From: Chromatiaceae bacterium | Lineage (GTDB): Bacteria > Pseudomonadota > Gammaproteobacteria > Chromatiales > Chromatiaceae | Length of the DNA: 46,978 bases | Assembly: GCA_022340805.1 (NCBI GenBank) | Contig: JAJDNF010000039.1 | Coordinates: 1 to 46,978, forward strand | Direction of reading: 5' to 3' | Part shown: piece after piece, positions 25,246-36,604 of the stretch | How positions within the stretch are numbered: the first letter of the stretch is position 1 | How the letters are laid out: every line of letters begins with the position of its first letter | Made by a program: the position numbers and the translations under genes | Notes under the pieces: generated by a model | Database searches by the model: none | What the model was told of the DNA's origin: nothing | The model's input: the letters and a program-made list of their open reading frames with translations, nothing else

Positions 25246-25908
25246 TCAACGTGCCGGGTCGATCTGCCCCCCCAGCGAACCGTTCACCCGGAACCAACCC
25301 GCGATGCTGTACCGCGTGCGTCTGGTGGCCAGCACCTCGTGCGGAAAGCGCTCGCTCAGAAAGACTGCGAGGCGGCCATAACAGGGCTGCACGCGCGCGA
25401 TCACGTTCTGATCGTTTTCGCAATACAACACCATCTCGCCGCCATCGTCCGCGCCCCAGTTCGGGTTCAGGTACAGCACGGTCGACAGTACCCTGTTGCT
25501 GCCACCGCCGGCAAAGGCGTCGAGATGCCTGCGGTAGAAAGCCCCCGGCGCGTAGCGCGCGTAATGGGCCTCGTAATCGAACAGCCCGAGGAACAGGCGG
25601 CGATTGATGCCCAGGCGCAGCCGTTCCATCCAGGCGTGAAAGCCGCCGCTCACCGCATCGTCCGGATCCAGCCACAGGGTTTCATCGCCGCGCACGAAGC
25701 GGTTCAACTGATGGTCCTGGTCGCGACCGATACCGGCACGGTTCAGTGCGGCATCGGGCAGTTCGCACAACTGCACGAACAGGGCGTCGAGCAACGGCAA
25801 CGGAACAACGCCATCCAAGATCGAATAACCCTGGCGCTCGATCGCATCGGCGACAAGATCGAAGACATCGCCGTCGCCGGCGTCGAAACTGGATGCAAGG
25901 GCAGTCAA
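25246..25908 (-). CDS. 2-oxoglutarate/Fe(II)-dependent oxygenase, SM-20/prolyl-hydroxylase-like
   Basis: 220 residues. The iron triad is H128-x-D130 (FYRRHLDAF) and H190 (FPHEV); the 2-oxoglutarate-binding Arg is R199 (TRYSIAGWFR). NPNWGADDGGEMVLY is the typical mid-domain strand. Relatives hydroxylate prolines or other side chains; some act on ribosomal proteins or EF-Tu. The substrate is unknown. The best start is TTG at 25908 with GGAG upstream; no ATG fits the N-terminal homology. It lies between cydX and cydD on the opposite strand, so it may be co-regulated with oxygen-dependent genes only by chance. Confidence 0.87.
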   Translation of the reverse strand: MTALASSFDAGDGDVFDLVADAIERQGYSILDGVVPLPLLDALFVQLCELPDAALNRAGIGRDQDHQLNRFVRGDETLWLDPDDAVSGGFHAWMERLRLGINRRLFLGLFDYEAHYARYAPGAFYRRHLDAFAGGGSNRVLSTVLYLNPNWGADDGGEMVLYCENDQNVIARVQPCYGRLAVFLSERFPHEVLATRRTRYSIAGWFRVNGSLGGQIDPAR

Positions 25909-26122
25909 GGGCAGCCACTCCGGCAGGGAAAAGACGGGGCTTTATACTCCCGGCGAACGCGGCTGGATACTGATTTTTGCAGTGCCCCGGAGCGGCTTCG
26001 CCGCCGCGTGGCCGCGCCCGGTCAGCCTGCTGTTGCAATATGCACGTCCCGAATGCCACCCCTGCTGTACCATTGGCAGTCCGGCCTAGCGCCCGCGTTG
26101 CCCCAGCGTTCGATGCCACCCA

Positions 26123-27864
26123 GTGAAACCCGACGACAATCAGCAACTCAAGGACTGGCTCAAGGCGCAGCGGCCATACGCGGCCCGCGGCCTGAAGCTG
26201 GCCGCCTTGCTTGGCGCGCTGGGCGGCATTCTCGCGGTCGCGCAGGCCTGGGGGATCGCCAAGGTCATCGACGGCGCCGTGTTCAAACAGCAGGATCTGC
26301 ATGCGCTGCTGCCCTGGCTGTGGGCGCTGCTGCCGATCCTGCTGGTGCGCTTCCTGGCCGCCTGGGGGGCCGAGCGTCAGGCGGTGCGTGGCGCGCTGGC
26401 GGTGAAGCGCGCGATCCGTGCCCAGTTGTTCGACCGGATCCGCGGGCTCGGGCCGATCGGTCTGGCCGACGAGCGCAGTGGCACGATCGCCAGCAGCTTG
26501 CTCGAGGGCGTCGAGGGACTGGAGCCTTATTTTGCCCGCTACCTGCCCGCCGCCTCGCTGGTCGGCATGGTGCCGATGGTGATCGCGCTCGCAGTGCTGC
26601 CGGCCGACTGGCTATCCGCGGTCGTACTCCTGGTCACTGCACCGTTGATCCCGGTATTCATGATCCTGATCGGCAGGCGCGCCGAGCGCGTCAACCAGCG
26701 TCAGTGGCAACAACTCGCACGCATGGGCGGGCACTTCCTCGACGTGCTGCAGGGCCTGACGACGCTCAAGCTGTTCAATGCCAGCCGCCGCGAACTCGAC
26801 CAGATCGCGCGCGTTTCGGACGACTTCCGGCGCAGCACCATGTCGGTCCTGCGGGTCGCCTTCCTCACCTCGGCGGTACTGGAGTTCTTCGCCGCGATCA
26901 GCATCGCCATTATCGCGGTGTTGATCGGCTTCCGCCTGCTGGATGGCGAGATGGCCTTTTTGTACGGACTGTTCGTGCTGCTGCTTGCGCCCGAATTCTA
27001 TCTGCCGCTGCGCAATCTCGGCGTGCAGAACCATGCGCGCATGGAGGCAATCGGCGCAGCCGAGAACATAGTCCGCCTGCTCGACCGCGAGCCGCTGTTG
27101 CCGGGTGCGGCAGCGACCGGGGCGATCCCGCCCGCCGGAGACATCCGCTTCGAGCAGGTCGTGTTCGCGTACGAGCCGGGACGCTCTGCGCTGAACGGTC
27201 TGGACCTGCACATCGCGCACGGCGCGCATGTCGCACTGGTCGGGCGCAGCGGTTCAGGCAAGAGCACGGTCGCCAACCTGCTGCTGCGATTCGTCACCCC
27301 GCAGCAGGGGCGTGTCCTGCTCGACGGTCAGCCTATCGACACCTTCGACCACGCCGCATGGCAGGCGGCGGTCGCCTGGATACCGCAGCGCCCGCGCCTG
27401 TTCGCCGCCACGGTCGCTGACAACATACGCCTCGGCAGGCCAGACGCCAGCGACGACGCCGTTTACGAGGCGGCACGGCGCGCCCAGGCGCTGGATTTCA
27501 TCGAGCGGCTCCCCGATGGCCTGGCGACACGCGTCGGCGAAGGCGGCCGCGGACTGTCCGGCGGACAGACCCAGCGCCTGGCGGTCGCACGCGCGCTGCT
27601 GCGCGACTGCCCACTGGTCGTCCTCGACGAGCCGACTGCGCACCTCGATCCCGCCTCACAGGCCAGGGTACAGAGCGCGCTCGACGAGCTCGCCAAGGGC
27701 CGCACCGTGTTGACCATCGCACACCGCCTGGAGACTATCCGGCAGGTGTCGCAGATCATCGTGCTGGACCAGGGTGCGGTCGTCGAACAGGGCAGCTTCG
27801 CCGAGCTGAGCAAACGCGGCGGCCATTTCAGCGCACTGCTGCGAGACACGGGAGAACTGGTCGC

Positions 27865-27868
<4 letters not shown>
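26123..27868 (+). CDS. cydD: ABC exporter CydD (thiol/heme transporter for bd assembly)
   Basis: 581 residues: six-helix type I exporter domain (about 15-300) and an ATPase domain with Walker A GRSGSGKST, signature LSGGQ and Walker B VVLDEPTAHLD. CydD with CydC forms the inner-membrane heterodimer that exports glutathione and cysteine and binds heme, needed to mature cytochrome bd. The GTG start at 26123 has only a weak ribosome site. Its stop overlaps the cydC ATG. It is separated from cydABX by the oxygenase gene but belongs to the same biology. Confidence 0.93.
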
Positions 27869-29559
<1,691 letters not shown>

Positions 29560-29652
29560 TTCTGCGGGGAGACCCGCTGCGGCGGGCGGTCCTGCGAGCC
29601 GCGTAGCGCGCATCGGGCGCAGGCACGAATGCGGCATGCAAGCGCGGAGAAC

Positions 29653-29682
29653 GACAACCCTGCCGGCTGGGGCAGGGTTGTC
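29653..29682. terminator. Bidirectional 12-bp hairpin between cydC and the GlcG-like gene
   Basis: GACAACCCTGCC (29653-29664) and its exact complement (29671-29682) flank a 6-nt loop. It lies between two converging genes. Neither side has a clear T-run, so it may act with other factors. Confidence 0.6.
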
Positions 29683-29699
29683 GGCGCTGTCGTCAACGA

Positions 29700-30191
29700 C
29701 TACATAGCCATCTCGAGGTCGGTACTCACCGCGTCCACGCCCGCCTGGGCACATTCCTGGTCGGTGTCGCCACTCGGTGCCCCGGAGACACCCACCCCGC
29801 CGAGCAGCGAGCCGCCGACCTGGATCGGTACCCCGCCAGCCGACATGATCAGACCCGGTACGCGGCCGATTGGCGTGTTCGCGCGATCGGCCAGCTCCGA
29901 GGTCGCCACACTGAACATCACCGCGGCATAGGCCTTGCCCTTCGAGATCGGCAGCGTGATGGTCGGTGCAATGGTGTCGCGCAGAACCGCCTGGGCGATG
30001 CCATCGCGGTCCACCACGGTGACACCGATCTGGATTCCCTTCTCACGACAGGCCGCGACCGCAGCCGTGGCGATCTTCGCGGCCGTTTCCATCGACATAC
30101 GCTTGACCTCGATGAGCATGTGGTCTTCGGCGACAGCGGGCAGGCTGGCGAGCGTGCCGGCAAGCAGTAGCGCAAATACGGGTTTGTTCAC
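29700..30191 (-). CDS. Exported GlcG/HbpS-family protein
   Basis: 163 residues from a GTG start with GGAGGA upstream; signal peptide 1 to about 21 (SLPAVAED). The mature part is a GlcG/HbpS (DUF336) domain: QIGVTVVDRDGIAQAVLRDTIAP, SKGKAYAAVMFSVATSELA, PGLIMSAGGVPIQVGGSLLGGVGVSGAPSGDTDQECAQAGVDA. Members bind heme or corrinoids, or work beside glycolate and other catabolic enzymes; periplasmic ones may scavenge or sense heme. Its place after cydDC is suggestive of heme, but it is on the other strand. Confidence 0.88.
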   Translation of the reverse strand: MNKPVFALLLAGTLASLPAVAEDHMLIEVKRMSMETAAKIATAAVAACREKGIQIGVTVVDRDGIAQAVLRDTIAPTITLPISKGKAYAAVMFSVATSELADRANTPIGRVPGLIMSAGGVPIQVGGSLLGGVGVSGAPSGDTDQECAQAGVDAVSTDLEMAM

Positions 30192-30385
30192 GTCAGTATC
30201 CTCCGGTGGGTTTTCTCAGGGTTTGGGAAAAGCGCTGCCCGGCGAGGCGATCGCGCGACTCGTCGACAAACAACTGCTGGCATTCGAAAAGGCCCGGACG
30301 TTGTGGCACGGATGCGACAAACGCCCGGCCCGGCAGTCCGATCGTCATGCGGCCTTGCCTATGCACCGAGCCTGTGAACATCAGG

Positions 30386-31615
30386 CTAGGCGCCGCCACC
30401 ATAGTGGCTGCGCACATAGTCGTCCACGATCGCCTGGAACTCTGCGGCTATGTGGTCGCCCTTGAGGGTCACGGTCTTGTGGCCATCAACGTACACGGGC
30501 GCGGCCGGATGCTCCCCGGTTCCCGGCAGACTGATGCCGATGTTGGCATGCTTGCTCTCGCCGGGACCGTTGACGACGCAGCCCATCACCGCGACGTCCA
30601 TCTCCTCGACCCCGGGAAACTGCCTGCGCCAGGCTGGCATCTGCTCACGCAGATAGGTCTGGATGTCCTGCGCCAGTTGCTGGAAATAGGTACTGGTGGT
30701 GCGGCCGCAACCGGGACAGGCAATCACCATCGGCATGAAGGCGCGCAGCCCCATCGTTTGCAGGATCTCCTGCGCGACGCGCACCTCCTGGGTGCGATCG
30801 CCGCCGGGCTCGGGGGTCAGCGAGATGCGGATGGTGTCGCCGATGCCCTCCTGCAGCAGGACCGCGAGCGCGGCGGTCGATGCGACGATACCCTTCGAGC
30901 CCATGCCGGCCTCGGTCAGACCGAGATGCAGCGCATAGTCGCAGCGCGACGCGAGGGCACGGTAGACGCCGATCAGATCCTGCACGCCACTCATCTTGCA
31001 CGACAGGATGATACGGTCACGCGCGAGACCGATCCGCTCGGCCCTGGCCGCGCTCTGCAGCGCCGAGGCAACCATCACCTCGCGCATCATCCGATCCGCG
31101 CCCAACGGTGCCTTCGAGCGCGCGTTGTCGTCCATCATCTGCGCCACCAGGCCCTTGTCGAGCGAACCCCAGTTCACACCGATGCGCACCGCCTTGCCGT
31201 TGGCGATCGCGGTCTCGATCATGGTCGCGAACTGGGCATCGCGCTTCTCGCCGCTGCCGACGTTGCCGGGATTGATGCGGTACTTGGCCAGCGCCTGCGC
31301 GCACTCGGGGTACTGGTGCAGCAGGCGGTGGCCGTTGAAATGGAAATCACCGACCAGCGGGACCGATACGCCACGGGCATCCAGGCCCTCACGGATCGCC
31401 GGGACCGCGCTCGCCGCTTCCTCGCTGTTGACCGTGACGCGCACCAACTCGGAGCCGGCACGTGCCAATGCCGCAACCTGGTCGATGGTCCCGGCGACGT
31501 CGGCGGTGTCGGTATTGGTCATCGACTGCACGACGACCGGGGCATCCCCACCGACGCTCACCGCGCCGACGCGCACGGCCACGGTCTTGTGACGACTGAT
31601 CGCGGGATGACTCAT
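30386..31615 (-). CDS. ispG: 4-hydroxy-3-methylbut-2-enyl-diphosphate synthase
   Basis: 409 residues, normal IspG length. It reduces 2-C-methylerythritol cyclodiphosphate in the non-mevalonate isoprenoid pathway. The [4Fe-4S] ligands are the Cys pair in ACPGCGRT (around residue 300) and the Cys in GCVVNGPGE (around 340). [12 protein letters not shown] near the N-terminus and GVNWGSLD are family motifs. It stands alone here rather than in the common rodZ-ispG-hisS arrangement. Confidence 0.95.
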   Translation of the reverse strand: MSHPAISRHKTVAVRVGAVSVGGDAPVVVQSMTNTDTADVAGTIDQVAALARAGSELVRVTVNSEEAASAVPAIREGLDARGVSVPLVGDFHFNGHRLLHQYPECAQALAKYRINPGNVGSGEKRDAQFATMIETAIANGKAVRIGVNWGSLDKGLVAQMMDDNARSKAPLGADRMMREVMVASALQSAARAERIGLARDRIILSCKMSGVQDLIGVYRALASRCDYALHLGLTEAGMGSKGIVASTAALAVLLQEGIGDTIRISLTPEPGGDRTQEVRVAQEILQTMGLRAFMPMVIACPGCGRTTSTYFQQLAQDIQTYLREQMPAWRRQFPGVEEMDVAVMGCVVNGPGESKHANIGISLPGTGEHPAAPVYVDGHKTVTLKGDHIAAEFQAIVDDYVRSHYGGGA

Positions 31616-31702
31616 GATCGGGGGCTCTCGCAGCTACCTCCAAGGTGGCTGCAGATCATAGCAAAAGCTGCGTCGCCCTATTCCAGGCGGGTGTAATGCT
31701 AA

Positions 31703-31721
31703 TTTGCGTAAACAGCGCAAA
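31703..31721. promoter_or_regulatory. Inverted repeat upstream of ispG
   Basis: TTTGCG (31703-31708) and CGCAAA (31716-31721) flank a 7-bp spacer, about 90 bp before the ispG ATG. A candidate operator; no regulator can be named. Confidence 0.3.
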
Positions 31722-31833
31722 GACCGCGAATGGCGCCAGAAGCCCCTGTGCCCGGCCGGATGGACGACCGAACAGTCGGGCACTCGCTGTGCGGGGCCAT
31801 CACATGCGTCGCGTCCTTGGCATTGAGCAGTGC

Positions 31834-31868
31834 AAAAAAGAAGGCCCGGTCATTGCTGACCGGGCCTT
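31834..31868 (-). terminator. Intrinsic terminator of sqr
   Basis: AAGGCCCGGTCA (31841-31852) pairs exactly with its complement at 31857-31868 around a TTGC loop. Read on the minus strand the hairpin is followed by TTCTTTTTT (31834-31840 region), a good U-tract. It begins 19 bp past the sqr stop. Confidence 0.9.
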
Positions 31869-31887
31869 TCCCCCAACGCGTCGTTGC

Positions 31888-33339
<1,452 letters not shown>

Positions 33340-33415
33340 TTACACAGAATTCCCGCAGAAAGGGGGCGGATTTTCTCGGCCGAGTTGGCCCAGATCAGCA
33401 AACCGGGGCGAAATA

Positions 33416-33435
33416 ACCGGCCCGCCAGGGCCGGT
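33416..33435 (-). terminator. Terminator of the DUF302 gene
   Basis: ACCGGCCC (33416-33423) and GGGCCGGT (33428-33435) flank GCCA, 11 bp past the stop of the DUF302 gene. On the minus strand it is followed by TATTTCG, a short U-rich stretch. Confidence 0.65.
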
Positions 33436-33446
33436 CTCGCTTGGCC

Positions 33447-33974
33447 TCACAGGTCGCCGTTCACGCCCGCGTCCACAATGCTGTAGATTGTGTCGCGCAC
33501 CTTCTGGGCCAGCGGCTGCAGGTCCGCCGGCAGGTCGACCGCGTGCAGCATCATGTCCATGTTCATGGTCACGATCCAGGCCTTGCCTTTGCTGTCCTCG
33601 ACGACCGCGATACGGCACGGCAGAAAACCGGCAAAGATAATGTCGTAGTCGACCATCTTCTTCGCGATCAGCGCGTCACAGAAGGCCAGGATGCGCATGT
33701 AATTGGCCTCCTGCCCCATCGCCTTGACCTGCTCTGACAACGGCAGGTCCGCGACCAGCTTGAAGTTCAACATGTTGGCGCGCAGTTCCATGGACGCCAC
33801 CGCGTCATCCACGCTGACCCCATCGGCAAGCTCGAAGCGCTGGATGCTGTTGCCGATCATCTGCTGGGCAAGCGCCTTGTCGAACGCGGGCGTATCGATC
33901 GCCTTCTTGTTGCCCGCGTGAGCACCCAGGACCAGGCCCATGGCCAGGACAGTGATTACGAGAAGTTTGTTCAT
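33447..33974 (-). CDS. Exported DUF302 protein
   Basis: 175 residues: signal peptide about 1-20 (MNKLLVITVLAMGLVLGAHAG), then a DUF302 domain with LRANMLNFKLVADLPLSEQVKAMGQ, ILAFCDALIAKKMVDYDIIFAGFLPCRIAVVEDSKGKAWIVTMNMDMML. Two cysteines lie 23 residues apart. DUF302 proteins are common beside sulfur-oxidation genes and electron carriers; their function is unknown. The ATG at 33974 has GGGAGA before it. The neighbouring sqr is on the same strand, but each gene has its own terminator. Confidence 0.87.
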   Translation of the reverse strand: MNKLLVITVLAMGLVLGAHAGNKKAIDTPAFDKALAQQMIGNSIQRFELADGVSVDDAVASMELRANMLNFKLVADLPLSEQVKAMGQEANYMRILAFCDALIAKKMVDYDIIFAGFLPCRIAVVEDSKGKAWIVTMNMDMMLHAVDLPADLQPLAQKVRDTIYSIVDAGVNGDL

Positions 33975-34178
33975 GCATGTCTCCCTCAGGACGTTTTGGA
34001 AATCGCAGTCGGTTGGTGGATCCTGGCCGCGACACATCGCGTGTCAAAGTGTACAAGGCGCACGGCAGCCCGGTGAGTGCGCAAGTTTAGCGGAAGCGCC
34101 GCGCGGGTGTGGGCCATGCGCGCGCCAGCGACATCGCGTCGCCAGCACATCCATAAGATTTGCTTATAGGTGGGGGCT

Positions 34179-35888
34179 TTAGCCTGAATACCGCCGGCGC
34201 CGATACCACGCGCGCCAGATCCAGCTCTGCGGTCGATCTTCGCCGGTCTTCACGTAATCCAGCGTGTGGCGATGCGAGACCGTCCAATGCATACGCGTGA
34301 ACGCGGTGCGGTCGCCGCACAGCAGCAGGCGGTCGCCGGATTTCAGCGCGGTATCCGGGTCGGGCAGCAGGATGCGGTCGTTACGCCGTCGCACCAGCAA
34401 CACGATGGCGTTGAGGCCATCCTCGCGCTGCCACGGATCGCGCAACAGGTCGCGCACCGCGAACGCCCCCCCGTGGGACAGGAACTCGTGCAAGACCCCG
34501 TTCTCGCCGGGCACCAGCAACCACTCGCGGATGGTCGGCACCTCTTCGCGCACCAGCGCGGTCACCCGGCTCGCCAGTTCGCAGGCCCAGCTGTCCTCCT
34601 GGTACAGCGCCAGCGACATGAACTCGTACAGCATCGGCGTGGCAAGCAGGACGCGGATCTTGTCCGCGATGATCGCGCTCGGATGCATCACCATGTCCGC
34701 GTCCACCGCCGCGATGATGTCGTGGTTGTCGTTCTGATTCTGGCGCACGACCACGAACAGCTCTGGGTTGAGCGCGCGCGCGGTCATCACGATCGAGAGA
34801 TTGTTCGCGTCGTTGTCGGTCCCGGCGACCAGGCCGGCGGCATGCTCTACGCCGGCCTCCTGCAGGGTGTTGGCCTCGGTACCGCGGCCGGCGACAAAGT
34901 CCTCGGCAGGCCGACCGGCGAGCTCCGGCTTGGCCTCGACCACGACCACCCTGATCCCCTCGTTCTTGAGGCGCGCGCAGATGGCCTTGCCGAACCGCCC
35001 ATAGCCGCACACGATCCAGTGACTGTCCTGCGGCGGGTAAACCGGCTCGCTGAGGCTGCTGCCCTCGCGTCCGGTCAGCCAGCGTTGCAGAAGGTGCAGG
35101 CACGGGGCCTGCAGCGCGACCGCGAGTTGCCCGGCGAAGGTATCGAACGGGTCGACGATGTAGTCGGTCCCAAACGACGCCATGTTGGCCTCGACATCGT
35201 GCGAATCGGCGCGGCAGATCACCTTGATTTTCGGATTCAACAGTTTTGCGGTGAGCGCGATCTTGAGGTTGACCTCGTTGCTGTCGGTCAGCGCAACGAC
35301 CCCCGCACAGCACGGGTGCTGCAGGCCGGCCTCCTGCAGGTGACGGGTGATCGCCGCATCCCCGTGCAGCGCCGGAACGAATTCGCGCAGGTCCTGCAAC
35401 TGGATGATGTTGGTGCGGGTCGCGTCGATATCGATCACGACCACGTGCTGCCCGCGCCCGGTCAGCGACTTGACCAGTGCCGTGCCGGTCTCGCCGTAAC
35501 CGCACACCAGGTGAAACGGCTCACGCATGCGGCGGATGCGCCGGGCGAAGCGGTTCTCGGCGATTGCCTCCTGGAAGACACGGTCCTGGACCAGCGCCAG
35601 GATGGTGCCGAAGGCATAGATCCAGGCGATCACCGAGGCATACAGCGCCAGGCTCACCCACAGGCGCTGCGCGTCGCTGAAGGCGTAGGGGATCTCGCCG
35701 AAACCGATCGTGGTCGCCATGTAGCTGACGAAATAAAACGCGTGGAAGAAGGTCATGTACCAGACGTTGCCGTCCGCATCGCGCCCCGGGATCAGGGTCA
35801 GGCCGAGGATCGAGATCGCATACACCAGCAGCAGCGTCAGCAGCGGCTGACGCATGCGACGGAGGATCAGGAAGACGATGTTTTCCAT
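34179..35888 (-). CDS. Two-RCK potassium channel (TrkA-N type)
   Basis: 569 residues. Two membrane helices flank a pore loop with filter TIGFGE (60-65), a variant of TVGYG. Two regulatory RCK (TrkA-N) modules follow, each with a nucleotide-binding turn: GYGETG at 130-135 and GYGRFG around 295. Each is followed by a TrkA-C-like part. Such proteins gate K+ (or another cation) in response to NAD(H), ATP or Ca2+. The gene begins 22 bp after the DUF6394 gene ends and is surely co-transcribed. No clear ribosome site precedes the ATG, so coupling to the upstream gene is likely. Confidence 0.9.
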   Translation of the reverse strand: MENIVFLILRRMRQPLLTLLLVYAISILGLTLIPGRDADGNVWYMTFFHAFYFVSYMATTIGFGEIPYAFSDAQRLWVSLALYASVIAWIYAFGTILALVQDRVFQEAIAENRFARRIRRMREPFHLVCGYGETGTALVKSLTGRGQHVVVIDIDATRTNIIQLQDLREFVPALHGDAAITRHLQEAGLQHPCCAGVVALTDSNEVNLKIALTAKLLNPKIKVICRADSHDVEANMASFGTDYIVDPFDTFAGQLAVALQAPCLHLLQRWLTGREGSSLSEPVYPPQDSHWIVCGYGRFGKAICARLKNEGIRVVVVEAKPELAGRPAEDFVAGRGTEANTLQEAGVEHAAGLVAGTDNDANNLSIVMTARALNPELFVVVRQNQNDNHDIIAAVDADMVMHPSAIIADKIRVLLATPMLYEFMSLALYQEDSWACELASRVTALVREEVPTIREWLLVPGENGVLHEFLSHGGAFAVRDLLRDPWQREDGLNAIVLLVRRRNDRILLPDPDTALKSGDRLLLCGDRTAFTRMHWTVSHRHTLDYVKTGEDRPQSWIWRAWYRRRRYSG

Positions 35889-35910
35889 GCGCCGGCGGAC
35901 TTGGGGCTGT

Positions 35911-36294
35911 TCAGCGACGCAGCATCACGGTCTCTATGATGAGCAGAATCACGGATATCACGTTGGCCAGCATGGCACCGCCCGAAAGCGACACGATGCT
36001 TGCGGTGACCGCCGGCGTCAGGCCAACCCCATTGACATGCATCGCAAACGCCCATACCAGCGTGGCCGCGATCAGTTGCAGGATCGCCACCAGGCTGGTG
36101 GCAAGCAGCAGGGCCCCCATCTGGCTGCGGTCGCCGAACTTCAGCACCGTCGCGATCAGGTTTACCACCACGACCGCGAACAGCTCGTACACGTGGTGAT
36201 GTTCGGGATTCTCGATCTCACCGACGAAGAAACCGAAGTTGAGCGTCAGCGCCAACACGATGAAGAAGCCGAAAACGACCTTTTCCGGATTCAT
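35911..36294 (-). CDS. DUF6394-family membrane protein, partner of the K+ channel
   Basis: 127 residues with four predicted membrane helices and a short cytoplasmic start MNPEKVVFGFFIVLALTLNFGFFVGEIENPEHHHVYEL. The histidine run (HHH) near residue 34 is notable. DUF6394 proteins usually occur directly upstream of two-RCK channels, as here, so it is probably an accessory subunit. ATG at 36294 has GGGGAG before it; an upstream TTG in the same frame is not needed. Confidence 0.78.
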   Translation of the reverse strand: MNPEKVVFGFFIVLALTLNFGFFVGEIENPEHHHVYELFAVVVVNLIATVLKFGDRSQMGALLLATSLVAILQLIAATLVWAFAMHVNGVGLTPAVTASIVSLSGGAMLANVISVILLIIETVMLRR

Positions 36295-36366
36295 GTCCAC
36301 TCCCCGGGCGTGCAAAGAAGGTTGTTATTGATCTGCAATTAAAGCACGCCCGACGCGCCGACAGAC

Positions 36367-36381
36367 GTTACTTTTAGTAAC
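36367..36381. promoter_or_regulatory. GTTAC-N5-GTAAC operator before the kinase operon
   Basis: GTTAC-TTTTA-GTAAC, a perfect inverted repeat, 26 bp before the ATG of the small membrane protein. The same arms and spacing, plus the following AC, recur at 40928-40942 before the symporter operon. Nothing else in intergenic DNA of this window matches. Confidence 0.7.
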
Positions 36382-36406
36382 ACACAGGTGGTGCTAGTCT
36401 CGTTCC

Positions 36407-36604
36407 ATGCTCCCACCCCGTTTTCCGATCAGCAAGGAACTCGCCGTAATCCTCGGCACACTGCTGCTGCTGCTGTTCATCAGCCCGGCAGCCGCCTGGT
36501 GGGCGCATCCACACTTTGGCTGGCTGGCCCCGTACGCACTTTGGCTGCTGGTGATCCTCGGCGCCGCACTGATCTGCCGGCGGGATGACTCCGATGAGCC
36601 ATGA
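36407..36604 (+). CDS. Small two-helix membrane protein overlapping the kinase gene
   Basis: 65 residues: MLPPRFPISKELAVILGTLLLLLFISPAAAWWAHPHFGWLAPYALWLLVILGAALICRRDDSDEP, given here only by its shape: two hydrophobic helices split by a short WWAHPHFGW loop, with basic and acidic residues at the C-terminus. Its end overlaps the start of the kinase by 20 bp, so the two are coupled. A -10-like TAGTCT at 36395-36400 would place the transcript start on the ATG itself, hinting at a leaderless mRNA. It may be a small subunit or regulator of the SSS domain of the kinase. Confidence 0.65.
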   Translation: MLPPRFPISKELAVILGTLLLLLFISPAAAWWAHPHFGWLAPYALWLLVILGAALICRRDDSDEP

